Origin: DASUNP01 sp963728545
GTDB lineage: Bacteria; Acidobacteriota; Blastocatellia; UBA7656
NCBI GenBank assembly: GCA_963728545.1
Contig: CAVSKO010000002.1
Coordinates: 3,472,001 to 3,536,000 of the forward strand
Length of the DNA stretch: 64,000 nt
Reading direction: 5' to 3'
Shown here: piece by piece, positions 17,162 through 25,783 of the stretch
Position numbering within the stretch: position 1 is the stretch's first letter
Layout: every line of letters starts with the position of its first letter
The notes under the pieces: model-generated
What the model saw: the letters and a program-made list of their open reading frames with translations, nothing else
The model's database searches: none
What the model was told of the DNA's origin: nothing
Position numbers and translations under genes: made by a program

Positions 17162-17406
17162 TTATGCCGCCACAGCGAAGTGTGATGATATACCCGACGC
17201 TGCGCAAAGTCGCGCTCGCGCCACATCATAGCCAACTGCTAGTTGAGGCCACGCCTGCAACAAGCACGGCGCGAGCGCGACAGTGCCCTGACGGGCACGG
17301 TGCAGCTAAGTTGCTGGGCAGGCATAACAACCGCATGCAACGGAGGCCGCGAAGCAAGTTTCGCATCAATGGCGAGTGCCGTTCGCGGCCCCGATAATGC
17401 GGAGCG
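17162..17406 (+). other. ORF-less structured cassette, family A
   Basis: Head TATACCCGAC; CATCATAGCCAAC insert; P5 GTGCCC-TGAC-GGGCAC; closing arm GGTGCAGC instead of GGCGCAGC, still pairing as G-U. attC 17322-17412. Confidence 0.85.
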
Positions 17407-17649
17407 TTATACCTGCCTAGCGAAATGTGCTGATGGACTGGCCGCTGCGCAAAGTCGCGCTCGCGCCAGGAATAATCAGAGCAAGCCAAGGCGAGGGGAG
17501 AATAAGCACGGCGCGAGCGCGACAGTGCCCTGTCGGGCACGGCGCAGCTAGATGGTTGGGCAGGCATAACAACCGCATGCAACGGAGGCCGCGAAGTGAG
17601 GTTCGTATGATAGAATCAGCACGGCTCGCGGCCCCGCTAATGCAGAGCG
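17407..17649 (+). other. ORF-less structured cassette, family A
   Basis: TTATACC start, GGACTGGCC head, GAATAATCAGAG insert, perfect P5. attC 17564-17655. The caspase gene begins only 30 bp after this cassette, so any promoter here would drive it. Confidence 0.85.
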
Positions 17650-17679
17650 TTAGACCGACAAATGCTGTGGAGGTGATTT

Positions 17680-19509
17680 ATGAGAAAAAAAATATTAACC
17701 TTTAGAACCTATGTGCTTTTGGTTATGCTGCTGCCAGCAGTGATTCTCCTTTCTATTCCCAACCAATTGATGCTGTCAACTAAAGCGCAAACAGATAATC
17801 GGGACTTGCGGATGCAACCGTCTGGTCAGCTGGCGGAGTGGCCGGGGAAAGCAAAGCGGTGGGCACTGGTAATCGGGGTGGACAATTACAAGGATGGACA
17901 GATCGGTTCGCTCAAGGGAGCAGGAAACGACGCCAAAGCACTTGCTGCTGCGCTTGTAAGCTACGCTGGGTTTCCCCCTGACCAAGTCATCTTGCTTGCG
18001 ACGAACCAACCGGAAGAGCGGCAGCCGACGCGAGTCAATATACTACGCAGATTGTCGAACTTGGCAGCAGTGGTGCCGAAAGATGGACTGTTACTAATAG
18101 CTTTTGCAGGACACGGTATGGAAAGAAATGGACAAGCGTTCCTGCTACCGATGGACGCGCAGATAGCAGATGATATCTCGTTTCTGGAAGAAACTGCTAT
18201 CAGTGTGACGCGCATGAAGGACAGGATCCGGGCGACAGGTGTGGGACAGGTCGTTGTGATCTTGGATGCTTGCCGAAATGATCCGACAGGGCGGGCAGAT
18301 GCGGCGAATCCACTGACGGAGGCTTACACGCGAGGGTTCAATTTCGATGTGCGTAATCGGGAGGTAACAGCGTTCGCAATGCTCTATGCAACAGAGGTTG
18401 GACACAGAGCCTACGAGTACACGGAAAAGCGGCAAGGATACTTTACCTGGGCGCTTATCGATGGACTCAAGGGCAGAGCAGCTAACGAGCGGGGCGAAGT
18501 GACATTAGCCCGATTGGTAAGCTACGTTCAAGAAACGGTTCCAAAGCAGGTTGCGGTCGATTTGGGAACCGGCAAACAGCAGCGACCCTTTGCCATCGTA
18601 GAGGGTTATAAGGCGGATGAGTTAGTGATCGCAGTGCCAGGGCCGGAATCGTCTATTGCTGGGAAACCAGCGGAAATATCACCGATGGATCCAGCAGCCA
18701 TCGAGCTTGCCTACTGGGAAACGATCAAGAGCAGTGCTGACCCTGAGGACTTTCAATCATATCTAGCAAAATATCCCCAAGGAACTTTCGCGGCGCTGGC
18801 GAGACGACGAGCACGGCCAGGCGAGACTGCCGCACCTACAGCAACCAACTCGGCGGCTATGCTGACCGTTGATCAAATACTCGGCAAGTATCGCCAGGCT
18901 GTGGGTGGCCAAGCCGCGTTCGAAAAGCTAATGACCCGAGTGGCGAAGGGGTCGTTTGTACAGATCCAGGGGACAACTAATATAACCGGCCCTGTGGAGA
19001 TATATGCGAAGGCTCCAAACAAGGTAGCGTGGATCATGGATAACGGTAAAGTTCAGCAGATTTTCGACGGAACAGTCAGTTGGATTAAGAATGTGCGGGG
19101 CGGGGCCTATCAAATAAGTGGTGAGCCGTTGGCCCGCGTGAAGCGCGAGTCTGATTTCTACAGAGAAATCAACCTCGGGGAGATATACCCAAAAATGACG
19201 CTGATACGTAAAGACAAAGTCGGTGATCGGGAAACATATGTAATAGAGGCGGTACCTCGTGATGGCAAGCCTGACACGATATATTTCGATGCACAGACGG
19301 GGCTCCTTATTCGACTGGACGGCGTTATTGAGGGTGAAAAAGGTAAACCCGCTCCTACCGAGATTTACTTCGAGGATTATAGAGAGGTGGATGGGGTAAA
19401 GCTGCCGTTTACGACGCGTCAATCAGGTCCGGGTTACAATATCACAATCAAGCTCTATGAGATAAAGCACAATGTTCCAATAGATGACACGAAGTTCAAA
19501 AAGCCGTAG
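17680..19509 (+). CDS. Secreted caspase-like (C14) protease with LolA-like C-terminal domain
   Basis: GGAGGTGATTT precedes the ATG. A signal peptide or anchor covers residues 1-35 (TYVLLVMLLPAVILLSIPN). The caspase p20 domain spans about 60-270: WALVIGVDNY, catalytic His145 in FAGHGMERNG and Cys198 in ILDACRNDP. A linker follows. Residues 390-609 resemble the outer-membrane lipoprotein carrier fold (ILGKYRQAVGGQAAFEKLMT, YFDAQTGLLIRLDG, YREVDGVKLPFTTRQ). Processing of envelope proteins or a cell-death role is possible. It is paralogous to 25784-27397, which has another C-terminus. Only 30 bp separate the start codon from the cassette boundary, so transcription probably comes from upstream. 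Confidence 0.9.
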   Translation: MRKKILTFRTYVLLVMLLPAVILLSIPNQLMLSTKAQTDNRDLRMQPSGQLAEWPGKAKRWALVIGVDNYKDGQIGSLKGAGNDAKALAAALVSYAGFPPDQVILLATNQPEERQPTRVNILRRLSNLAAVVPKDGLLLIAFAGHGMERNGQAFLLPMDAQIADDISFLEETAISVTRMKDRIRATGVGQVVVILDACRNDPTGRADAANPLTEAYTRGFNFDVRNREVTAFAMLYATEVGHRAYEYTEKRQGYFTWALIDGLKGRAANERGEVTLARLVSYVQETVPKQVAVDLGTGKQQRPFAIVEGYKADELVIAVPGPESSIAGKPAEISPMDPAAIELAYWETIKSSADPEDFQSYLAKYPQGTFAALARRRARPGETAAPTATNSAAMLTVDQILGKYRQAVGGQAAFEKLMTRVAKGSFVQIQGTTNITGPVEIYAKAPNKVAWIMDNGKVQQIFDGTVSWIKNVRGGAYQISGEPLARVKRESDFYREINLGEIYPKMTLIRKDKVGDRETYVIEAVPRDGKPDTIYFDAQTGLLIRLDGVIEGEKGKPAPTEIYFEDYREVDGVKLPFTTRQSGPGYNITIKLYEIKHNVPIDDTKFKKP

Positions 19510-19709
19510 ACTCAGAAGCCAAGTTATTCGTTTTGCTCAACGCCTTGAGGTTCAGTGTATGCTGAAGTGGAATAGATTTATGTAAGGATTATGTTAAGAA
19601 GAATCAGACAGGTTCTTATGATTCTACTACCTCTTGAAGCAGTTCTTTTTAGCTTGTACATTTGTGCATAGCAGTGAGGGGAAGTGCTATACGGGCTGTA
19701 AACATGTCG

Positions 19710-19802
19710 GTCTAACAAACGCATGCAGTGGAGCGCGGCGAGCGAGTTTCGTATGGTTCCACCAGTGTTACGCGCCGCGCCCACTGATGCGAATCGTTAT
19801 GC
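19710..19802 (+). repeat. attC site
   Basis: R'' GTCTAAC 19710-19716, R' GTTATGC 19796-19802. The 200 bp between the caspase stop and this site hold nothing recognisable. Confidence 0.92.
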
Positions 19803-20040
19803 CTCCTCAGCGAAATGTGCTGATGGACTGGCCGCTGCGCAAAGTCGCGCCCGCGCCACAGATCGGCAGAAGCAAGCTAATGCGAGGGGAGAATAAGCAC
19901 GGCGCGAGCGCGACAGAGCCCTGACAGGCACGGCGCAGCTATCTAGCAGGGCAGGCATAACAACCGCATGCAACGGAGGCCGCGAAGCAAGCGCCGTATG
20001 ATAGAATCAGCGCGGCTCGCGGCCCCGATAATGCGGAGCG
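19797..20040 (+). other. ORF-less structured cassette, family A
   Basis: Head GGACTGGCC combined with a TTATGCC start, unlike the usual pairing; hybrid GATCGGCAGAAG insert ending GGGGAGAATAAGCAC. attC 19955-20046. Confidence 0.85.
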
Positions 20041-20143
20041 TTAGCTGGCCGAAGGAACGTCGAGATGGCGGCGTTCAGTGCCGACAGGAAAACGGGCTGT
20101 TTAAATCAGAAGTCACTGGGCTGGTCAGTCAAAGGAGGAGCAC

Positions 20144-20542
20144 ATGAAACAAATCTTCTGCTACATGGGTGTCATTGCAGTCTTATTCTTCGGAGCTTGT
20201 GATTCAAACAAGAAGTTGAGTCAAGACAACGCGGAGAAAGCAATCAAGGCATTCGCTTCAACTCATAGCGTAAGTCCAATACCTGCTACAGACTGTTCTT
20301 TCAATGTTCAGTCAATTGCCAGTATTGAACCGTTGAGTCAATTCTCAGACAATGAGGCTACTTCCGTCGTCTTCTTGAAGTGTACGCGCGGCAGTCTACC
20401 TTTCAAGTTTGTGTTTCAAAAGGATATTGACAATCAGTGGTTTCTTACGAAGATCGGAATGGTCCAGGGGTACACCTATAACAATGGCATGGCCGATTCG
20501 ATGGTTACCCCGAATCAAAACCTCAAAGTGCCTGCTCGATAG
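20144..20542 (+). CDS. Small lipoprotein, 132 aa
   Basis: AGGAGG precedes the ATG. Residues 1-20 are a lipoprotein signal with lipobox LFFGAC, so Cys19 is the likely lipid anchor. The mature part is a small soluble domain with two further Cys (TDCSFN, LKCTRG), which might form a disulphide in the periplasm. No family recognised. Sole gene of cassette 20041-20703. Confidence 0.8.
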   Translation: MKQIFCYMGVIAVLFFGACDSNKKLSQDNAEKAIKAFASTHSVSPIPATDCSFNVQSIASIEPLSQFSDNEATSVVFLKCTRGSLPFKFVFQKDIDNQWFLTKIGMVQGYTYNNGMADSMVTPNQNLKVPAR

Positions 20543-20616
20543 CTTGACGTCTTCGGACGCGGGTGGCGATTCGCTAGGTGCGGAGTGAGGCGAGGTGTGG
20601 GCGACCCAGAACGGCC

Positions 20617-20709
20617 AGCTAACAACGGGATCGACCGGAGCGCGCGAAGCGGATTTCTCATGGTTACTTTCAGTGTCGCTCGCGCGCCCGGTCATCCCAA
20701 CCGTTATAC
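20617..20709 (+). repeat. attC site
   Basis: R'' AGCTAAC 20617-20623 complements the cassette's own start TTAGCT (20041); R' GTTATAC 20703-20709. Confidence 0.92.
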
Positions 20710-20945
20710 CTGCTTAGCGAAGAGTGTGGGTATACAGGTCGCAGCGCCGAGTCGCGCTCGCACAGCAAAGGCTACGCTCGGCGACTACTCAGGCATAGAT
20801 CAAGCAGGCGAGCGCGACAGTGGCTTATCAGCCACGGCGCAGCTAGAAAGCTGAACAGGTATAACAACCGCATGCAACGGAGGCCGCGAAACGAGTTTCG
20901 GCATGTTAGAATCAGCACGGCTCGCGGCCCCGATAATGCGGAGCG
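20704..20945 (+). other. ORF-less structured cassette, family B
   Basis: Same body as 8983-9223 (P5 GTGGC-TTATCA-GCCAC) with a different attC core. attC 20859-20951. Confidence 0.85.
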
Positions 20946-21191
20946 TTATGCCTCCTCAGCGAAGTGTGTAGATATACCCGACGCTGCGCTGAGTCGCGCT
21001 CGCGCCACATCATAGCCAACTGCTAGTTGAGGCCACGCCTGCAACAATCACGGCGCGAGCGCGACAGTGCCCTGTCGGGCACGGCGCAGCTAATTTGCTG
21101 GGCAGGCATAACAACCGCATGCAACGGAGGCCGCGAAGCAAGTTTCGCATGTTACAATCAATACCTCTCGCGGCCCCGATAATGCGGAGCG
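20946..21191 (+). other. ORF-less structured cassette, family A
   Basis: Near identical to 8493-8738 and 9224-9469. attC 21106-21197. Confidence 0.85.
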
Positions 21192-21479
21192 TTAGACGCA
21201 CATATGATGAAATAGAGGCAATGACTTGGCCACCAATAGCAAATATGCTCCGCTTATCCGTGCGGTCCTTCATTCCGCCGCCGCGCCAGCCGCGTTCGCC
21301 ATAATGTGGGAACAGGCTATGGCAAAACCAGCCGCCCTTGGTGCGGCGCGAACGCGGGGGTGCTGCGCACGGCGCGGCTAAATACTTGGTGCGTCTAACA
21401 AGCGCGTTGACCGAAGCGCGGTAACGAGGTGTCGTATGCATCGGCCAATCGCTCACACCGCGCTCGGTCACGCGAGTCG
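21192..21479 (+). other. ORF-less structured cassette, family D (copy 1 of 3)
   Basis: A 288-bp cassette. P3 GCCGCGCC 21280-21287 pairs with GGCGCGGC 21371-21378. P4 CCGCGTTCGC 21290-21299 pairs with GCGAACGCGG 21348-21357. P5 GTGC-TGC-GCAC (21360-21370) abuts the closing arm as in family A. A 5' hairpin AGC-AAATAT-GCT and CCGC...GCGG precede. attC 21393-21485. Copies at 40807 and 54138. Confidence 0.85.
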
Positions 21480-21721
21480 TTATGCCGCCACAGCGAAGTG
21501 TGTAGATATACCCGACGCTGCGCTGAGTCGCGCTCGCGCCAGGAATAATCAGAGCAAGCCAAGGCGAGGGGAGAATAAGCACGGCGCGAGCGCGACAGAG
21601 CCCTGACAGGCAGGGCGCAGCTAGATGGTTGGGCAGGCATAACAACCGCATGCAACGGAGGCCGCGAAGCGAGTATCGCATCAATGGCGAGTGCCGTTCG
21701 CGGCCCCGATAATGCGGAGCG
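21480..21721 (+). other. ORF-less structured cassette, family A
   Basis: Head TATACCCGAC with GAATAATCAGAG insert; P5 region ends GGCAGG instead of GGCACGG. attC 21637-21727. Confidence 0.85.
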
Positions 21722-21816
21722 TTAGGCACCTTGTTTGCACCCGGAGAGTCCACTTGCACATCCTTAGCTAATGAAATATTCTTGCTTACCTTTAGAATGA
21801 ATCTTAGGAAAAGCTA

Positions 21817-24669
21817 ATGAGTAAGGTTGTTGAAAAGATCGAAGGTTTTATTGAGTATGTGTCGGCTTTGAAAGGTGATGAGAAAGGTGAGGCTCAAGTT
21901 TTTTGTGATCGGCTTTTTCAGGCATTTGGGCATGAGGGATATAATCAGGCAGGGGCCACTCTTGAATTCCGAGTACGAGCGAAAGGTAAACGTACAAAAT
22001 ACTCAGACCTAGTATGGCAACCACGTCTGCTGCTCGAAATGAAAAGCAGAGGTGAAAAGCTTGAGCGCCACTACGAGCAAGTATTTGATTATTGGACTAA
22101 AATCGTTCCCGGTCGGCCACGTTATGTTGTTCTCTGCAACTTTGACGAATTCTGGATATACGATTTCAATTCGCAGCTTTATGAGCCAGTTGACCGTGTT
22201 TTGACAAAAGAATTACCAGAGCGGTATGTAGCATTAAACTTTCTTTTCCCCAAAGAAAAGAAACCTCAATTTGGAAATAATCGAATAGATGTAACGCGTG
22301 CCGCTGCTGCTAAGGTTGCACAGGTCTTTAAGTCTCTTGTCGGTCGCGGCGAAGGCAGAGAGCGGGCACAAAGGTTTATTCTTCAATGTGTTGTTGCAAT
22401 GTTCTCTGAAGATTTCGACCTGTTGCCTCGCGGATTATTTACTGATCTCCTCGATGATTGTCGCAATGGAAATAGTACCTATGATCTTTTGGGAGACCTT
22501 TTTCGCCAAATGGGCAACCCAGCCCTTGCACGAGGTGGTCGCTATAAAGATGTTCAATACTTTAACGGTGGCTTATTCAATGTAGTAGATCCTGTCGAAC
22601 TTGATTCTGATGAGTTGTCTCTTCTGTTAAGTGCAGCAAATGAGAAATGGAGCAAAGTTCAGCCTCCAATCTTCGGCACTCTTTTTGAGAATAGTATGGA
22701 TGAAAAAGAGCGTCATGCATATGGCGCCCACTTTACATCTGAAGCTGACATACAGAAAGTGATCCGCCCAACTATAGTATGGCCCTGGCGTGAACGGATC
22801 GAAACAGCCGACACGCTGGAAAAACTTCTTGATCTTCGTGAGCAATTACTGAGATTTCATATTCTCGATCCTGCTTGTGGCAGTGGCAATTTCCTTTACA
22901 TTGCTTATCGCGAACTGAAACGAATCGAACGCGACTTATTGACTATAATTCGGGAGAATTACAAGATTTATAAAGGCAAACTGTCTATATCATCTCTCGT
23001 CAGTACGCAGCAGTTCTATGGTATAGACAAAAATCCCTTCGCAATCGAACTTGCCAAAGTTACTCTAATGCTTGCAAAAGAAGTTGTAATTAAAGAAGCC
23101 GCAGACCTATCAGGTGCAGAGCAGATTGATCTACCACTGCAATTAGATAAAGCACTTCCCCTTGATAACCTTGATGACAATATACGTCATGATGATGCGT
23201 TATTTTGTGAATGGCCGAGGGTACAAGCCATAATCGGAAATCCGCCATATCAATCAAAGAACAAAATGAAGAAGGAATTGGGCAGTGCTTATGTTGATAG
23301 AGTTCGTGACCGTTATCCTGATGTCCCAGGACGAGCTGACTATTGCGTTTACTGGTTTCGTAGGGCACAGGACGAGCTACCTTCAGAAGGGCGGGCTGGA
23401 TTAGTTGGTACTAACACAATTCGACAAAACTACTCTCGCGAAGGCGGGTTGGATTATATAGTTCAGAATGGCGGAACCATTACAGAAGCTGTTTCAACTC
23501 AAGTATGGTCAGGGGAAGCTGTGGTACATGTTTCTATTGTCAATTGGGTTAAAGGTGCCCAACCAGGAAAGAAAAGGCTACACAAGCAATTGGGAGATAA
23601 AAAAGAAAGCCCTTGGCAGATAATCGAACTCGACCACATTCATTCTGCGCTTTCGGGTGCTTTAGACTTAACAAAAGCGAAACGCCTTCGTAGCAATATA
23701 AGCTCAAAGGCTTGTTACCAAGGGCAGACTCACGGCGATGAAGGGTTTCTGCTAACACCGTCCAAAGCGAAAGAGATGATGAGCAATGGGAATCTTAAGA
23801 CAGTTATACATCCTTATTTAATTGGTGATGACTTATTAGGTGATCCTCAAAGCCTTCCGTCTCGTTATGCTATTGACCTGAACAGATCTCGGGATCTTAT
23901 CTCTGCAATGAAGTACGGAAAGGCATTCAAACATATTGAAGAATTTGTCATGCCTGTTATGGAAGCAAAGGCTAACAAGGAACGTGAAGATACGGGGAAG
24001 GATAAAGGACCACGCCAGTCACACTTCCAGCATTGGTGGAAGTTTTGGAGAGGGCGGCTTGAAATGCTAAATCAGATTGCAGGGATTTCACGCTATATTG
24101 CTTGTGTGCGTGTTACTAAACGTCCGATATTTGAGTTTATCGATAGTGCCATACATCCTAATGATGCATTACAAGTTTTTCCATTGCCTGACGATTACTC
24201 GTTTGGCATTCTTCAATCAAATATCCACTGGTCTTGGTTCATAGAAAGGTGTTCCACTTTTAAAGGAGATTTCAGATACACATCCAATACCGTATTCGAT
24301 ACGTTTCCGTGGCCACAGTCACCGATGCTGGAACAGATTAAGCAGGTAGCAAAGTCTTCCGTAATGCTGCGGCAGCTTAGACGTAAGATTATGGCTGAGA
24401 ACGGTTGGAATCTCCGACAGCTTTATAGGACTTTGGAAGTACCTGGAAAGAACCGTCTTAGAGATGCTCAGGAAGCACTTGATACAGCCGTCCAGGCGGC
24501 TTATGGCATGAAGCGTAAGGACAACCCCCTCGACTTCTTATTGAAGCTAAACCTTCAACTCGCGCAACAAGAGGCAGATAAGCAGCCCATTGTTGGCCCT
24601 GGTTTACCGCCAATCGTAACGGCTCAGGAATTATTTATCACGGATGATAGTATTCGGATGAGTGTATAG
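21817..24669 (+). CDS. Type IIG restriction-modification enzyme (MmeI-like), 950 aa
   Basis: One polypeptide appears to carry cleavage, methylation and specificity. Residues 40-120 hold a PD-(D/E)XK nuclease (YSDLVWQP then E74-M-K76). Residues 300-560 hold an adenine-N6 methyltransferase: GAHFTSEADI, motif I DPACGSGN at 351 and motif IV NPPY at 475. The C-terminal 350 residues fit a target-recognition domain (VFDTFPWPQ is typical). Family length is about 900-950, so it appears complete. It occupies the longest intact gene cassette here and needs no separate methylase. A weak AGGAAAA lies upstream of the ATG. Confidence 0.92.
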   Translation: MSKVVEKIEGFIEYVSALKGDEKGEAQVFCDRLFQAFGHEGYNQAGATLEFRVRAKGKRTKYSDLVWQPRLLLEMKSRGEKLERHYEQVFDYWTKIVPGRPRYVVLCNFDEFWIYDFNSQLYEPVDRVLTKELPERYVALNFLFPKEKKPQFGNNRIDVTRAAAAKVAQVFKSLVGRGEGRERAQRFILQCVVAMFSEDFDLLPRGLFTDLLDDCRNGNSTYDLLGDLFRQMGNPALARGGRYKDVQYFNGGLFNVVDPVELDSDELSLLLSAANEKWSKVQPPIFGTLFENSMDEKERHAYGAHFTSEADIQKVIRPTIVWPWRERIETADTLEKLLDLREQLLRFHILDPACGSGNFLYIAYRELKRIERDLLTIIRENYKIYKGKLSISSLVSTQQFYGIDKNPFAIELAKVTLMLAKEVVIKEAADLSGAEQIDLPLQLDKALPLDNLDDNIRHDDALFCEWPRVQAIIGNPPYQSKNKMKKELGSAYVDRVRDRYPDVPGRADYCVYWFRRAQDELPSEGRAGLVGTNTIRQNYSREGGLDYIVQNGGTITEAVSTQVWSGEAVVHVSIVNWVKGAQPGKKRLHKQLGDKKESPWQIIELDHIHSALSGALDLTKAKRLRSNISSKACYQGQTHGDEGFLLTPSKAKEMMSNGNLKTVIHPYLIGDDLLGDPQSLPSRYAIDLNRSRDLISAMKYGKAFKHIEEFVMPVMEAKANKEREDTGKDKGPRQSHFQHWWKFWRGRLEMLNQIAGISRYIACVRVTKRPIFEFIDSAIHPNDALQVFPLPDDYSFGILQSNIHWSWFIERCSTFKGDFRYTSNTVFDTFPWPQSPMLEQIKQVAKSSVMLRQLRRKIMAENGWNLRQLYRTLEVPGKNRLRDAQEALDTAVQAAYGMKRKDNPLDFLLKLNLQLAQQEADKQPIVGPGLPPIVTAQELFITDDSIRMSV

Positions 24670-24717
24670 TATTTCTGTGCATACAGAGAGCAGATAGAAG
24701 GTTGACCGCAGGTCGGT

Positions 24718-24810
24718 GCCTAACAAACGCATCCAGCAGAGCGCGCGAAGCGAATTTCTCATGGTTGCTTTCAGTGCCGCTCGCGCGCCCGCTGATGCGT
24801 GGCGTTAGAC
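24718..24810 (+). repeat. attC site
   Basis: R'' GCCTAAC 24718-24724, R' GTTAGAC 24804-24810. Confidence 0.92.
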
Positions 24811-24876
24811 CGTTTCAATTGCGTGTGATTTAGCGAACGACTTGGTGGGATGTAAAACGAGAATTCTCTACACGAT

Positions 24877-24905
24877 TTGATCCTCCCCATCCCATACTAT
24901 ATTAT
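24877..24905 (+). promoter_or_regulatory. Promoter of TA cassette
   Basis: TTGATC (24877-24882), a 17-bp spacer and TATTAT (24900-24905) lie 25 bp before the antitoxin ATG. Confidence 0.55.
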
Positions 24906-24930
24906 TCTATCGGATACAGGAGAATTAAGT

Positions 24931-25110
24931 ATGGCGAACTCTAAGCGGACAGTAAACTTGGCTAAACGTAAACGGGCTGATGTTAAATCAGCGGCCCAAG
25001 CGGCTACGGCAAAGAGTCCACAAGAAATTTTCAGGCAACTTATAGGCAAGGCTAATCATTTACCAGTCAACCTATCAACAAAGAAGTTCCGTGTACTAAC
25101 CGAAAAATGA
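24931..25110 (+). CDS. Putative antitoxin for the PIN toxin, 59 aa
   Basis: AGGAGAA precedes ATG 24931. A small, very basic N-terminal region (NSKRTVNLAKRKRADVK) is followed by an amphipathic helix (SPQEIFRQLIGKANHL). The stop overlaps the toxin start (ATGA at 25107), giving coupled translation. The family is not recognised; the role is inferred from position. Confidence 0.7.
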   Translation: MANSKRTVNLAKRKRADVKSAAQAATAKSPQEIFRQLIGKANHLPVNLSTKKFRVLTEK

Positions 25111-25538
25111 AACCCAGGATATTCTTCGTTGATAGTTCATTCATATATGCCCTACTGAATCAGAGAGACGAATTTCACGGCCAAGCCCTACTTGTAAACA
25201 ACAAGTTCCAAGCCAACGATCAATTTGTGCTTACCGATACTATTGTTTTTGAATCCTGTAGTCTCTTGGCTGCATTGGGAGCAAGAGAATCTATAATTGA
25301 CTTCCTCGATGATATGATGATGAGCGAGCAGTACCTCATCATACATACAGATAAAGAGTTGTTTTACCAAGCTTATGATACTTTCAAAGGCTATAAGGAT
25401 AAAGAATGGAGCTTGGTTGATTGTCTATCTTTTCTCGTAATGCAGGAACAAGGAATCCAATATGCTCTTACAGCGGACCGCCATTTTGAACAGATGGGGT
25501 TTATAGCTGTCCTTCGAACACCTGATTTCATAGAATAG
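25107..25538 (+). CDS. PIN-domain toxin (VapC-like), 143 aa
   Basis: An intact PIN nuclease. The first acidic residue is in FFVDSSFIYALLNQRDE, the central Glu in VFESCSLLAALG, and the last acidic cluster in KEWSLVDCLSFLVMQE and YALTADRHFEQMGF. VapC-type PIN proteins cut tRNA or rRNA and are held by their antitoxin. It is the intact relative of the frameshifted toxin at 7750. Confidence 0.88.
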   Translation: MKPRIFFVDSSFIYALLNQRDEFHGQALLVNNKFQANDQFVLTDTIVFESCSLLAALGARESIIDFLDDMMMSEQYLIIHTDKELFYQAYDTFKGYKDKEWSLVDCLSFLVMQEQGIQYALTADRHFEQMGFIAVLRTPDFIE

Positions 25539-25592
25539 TTTATGGTGGACTGAATCGTTTAATGTTCTATGAAGTAGCGTACAAACGAAACG

Positions 25593-25684
25593 GTCTAACA
25601 AGCGCATGCAGCGGAGGCCGCGAAGCGAGTTTTGTATGCTTCCTTGAGTGCCGTTCGCGGCCCCGCTGATGCGAGCCGTTAGAC
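25593..25684 (+). repeat. attC site
   Basis: R'' GTCTAAC 25593-25599, R' GTTAGAC 25678-25684. Confidence 0.92.
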
Positions 25685-25783
25685 CCCTGTGCGTATGTTA
25701 CGGCGAAAGGAATAAATTGACATACCTTGTAATTGAGATTAGGCTTAGCCACGCTCTTTGAGTTAACGAAAGGAGATCAATCC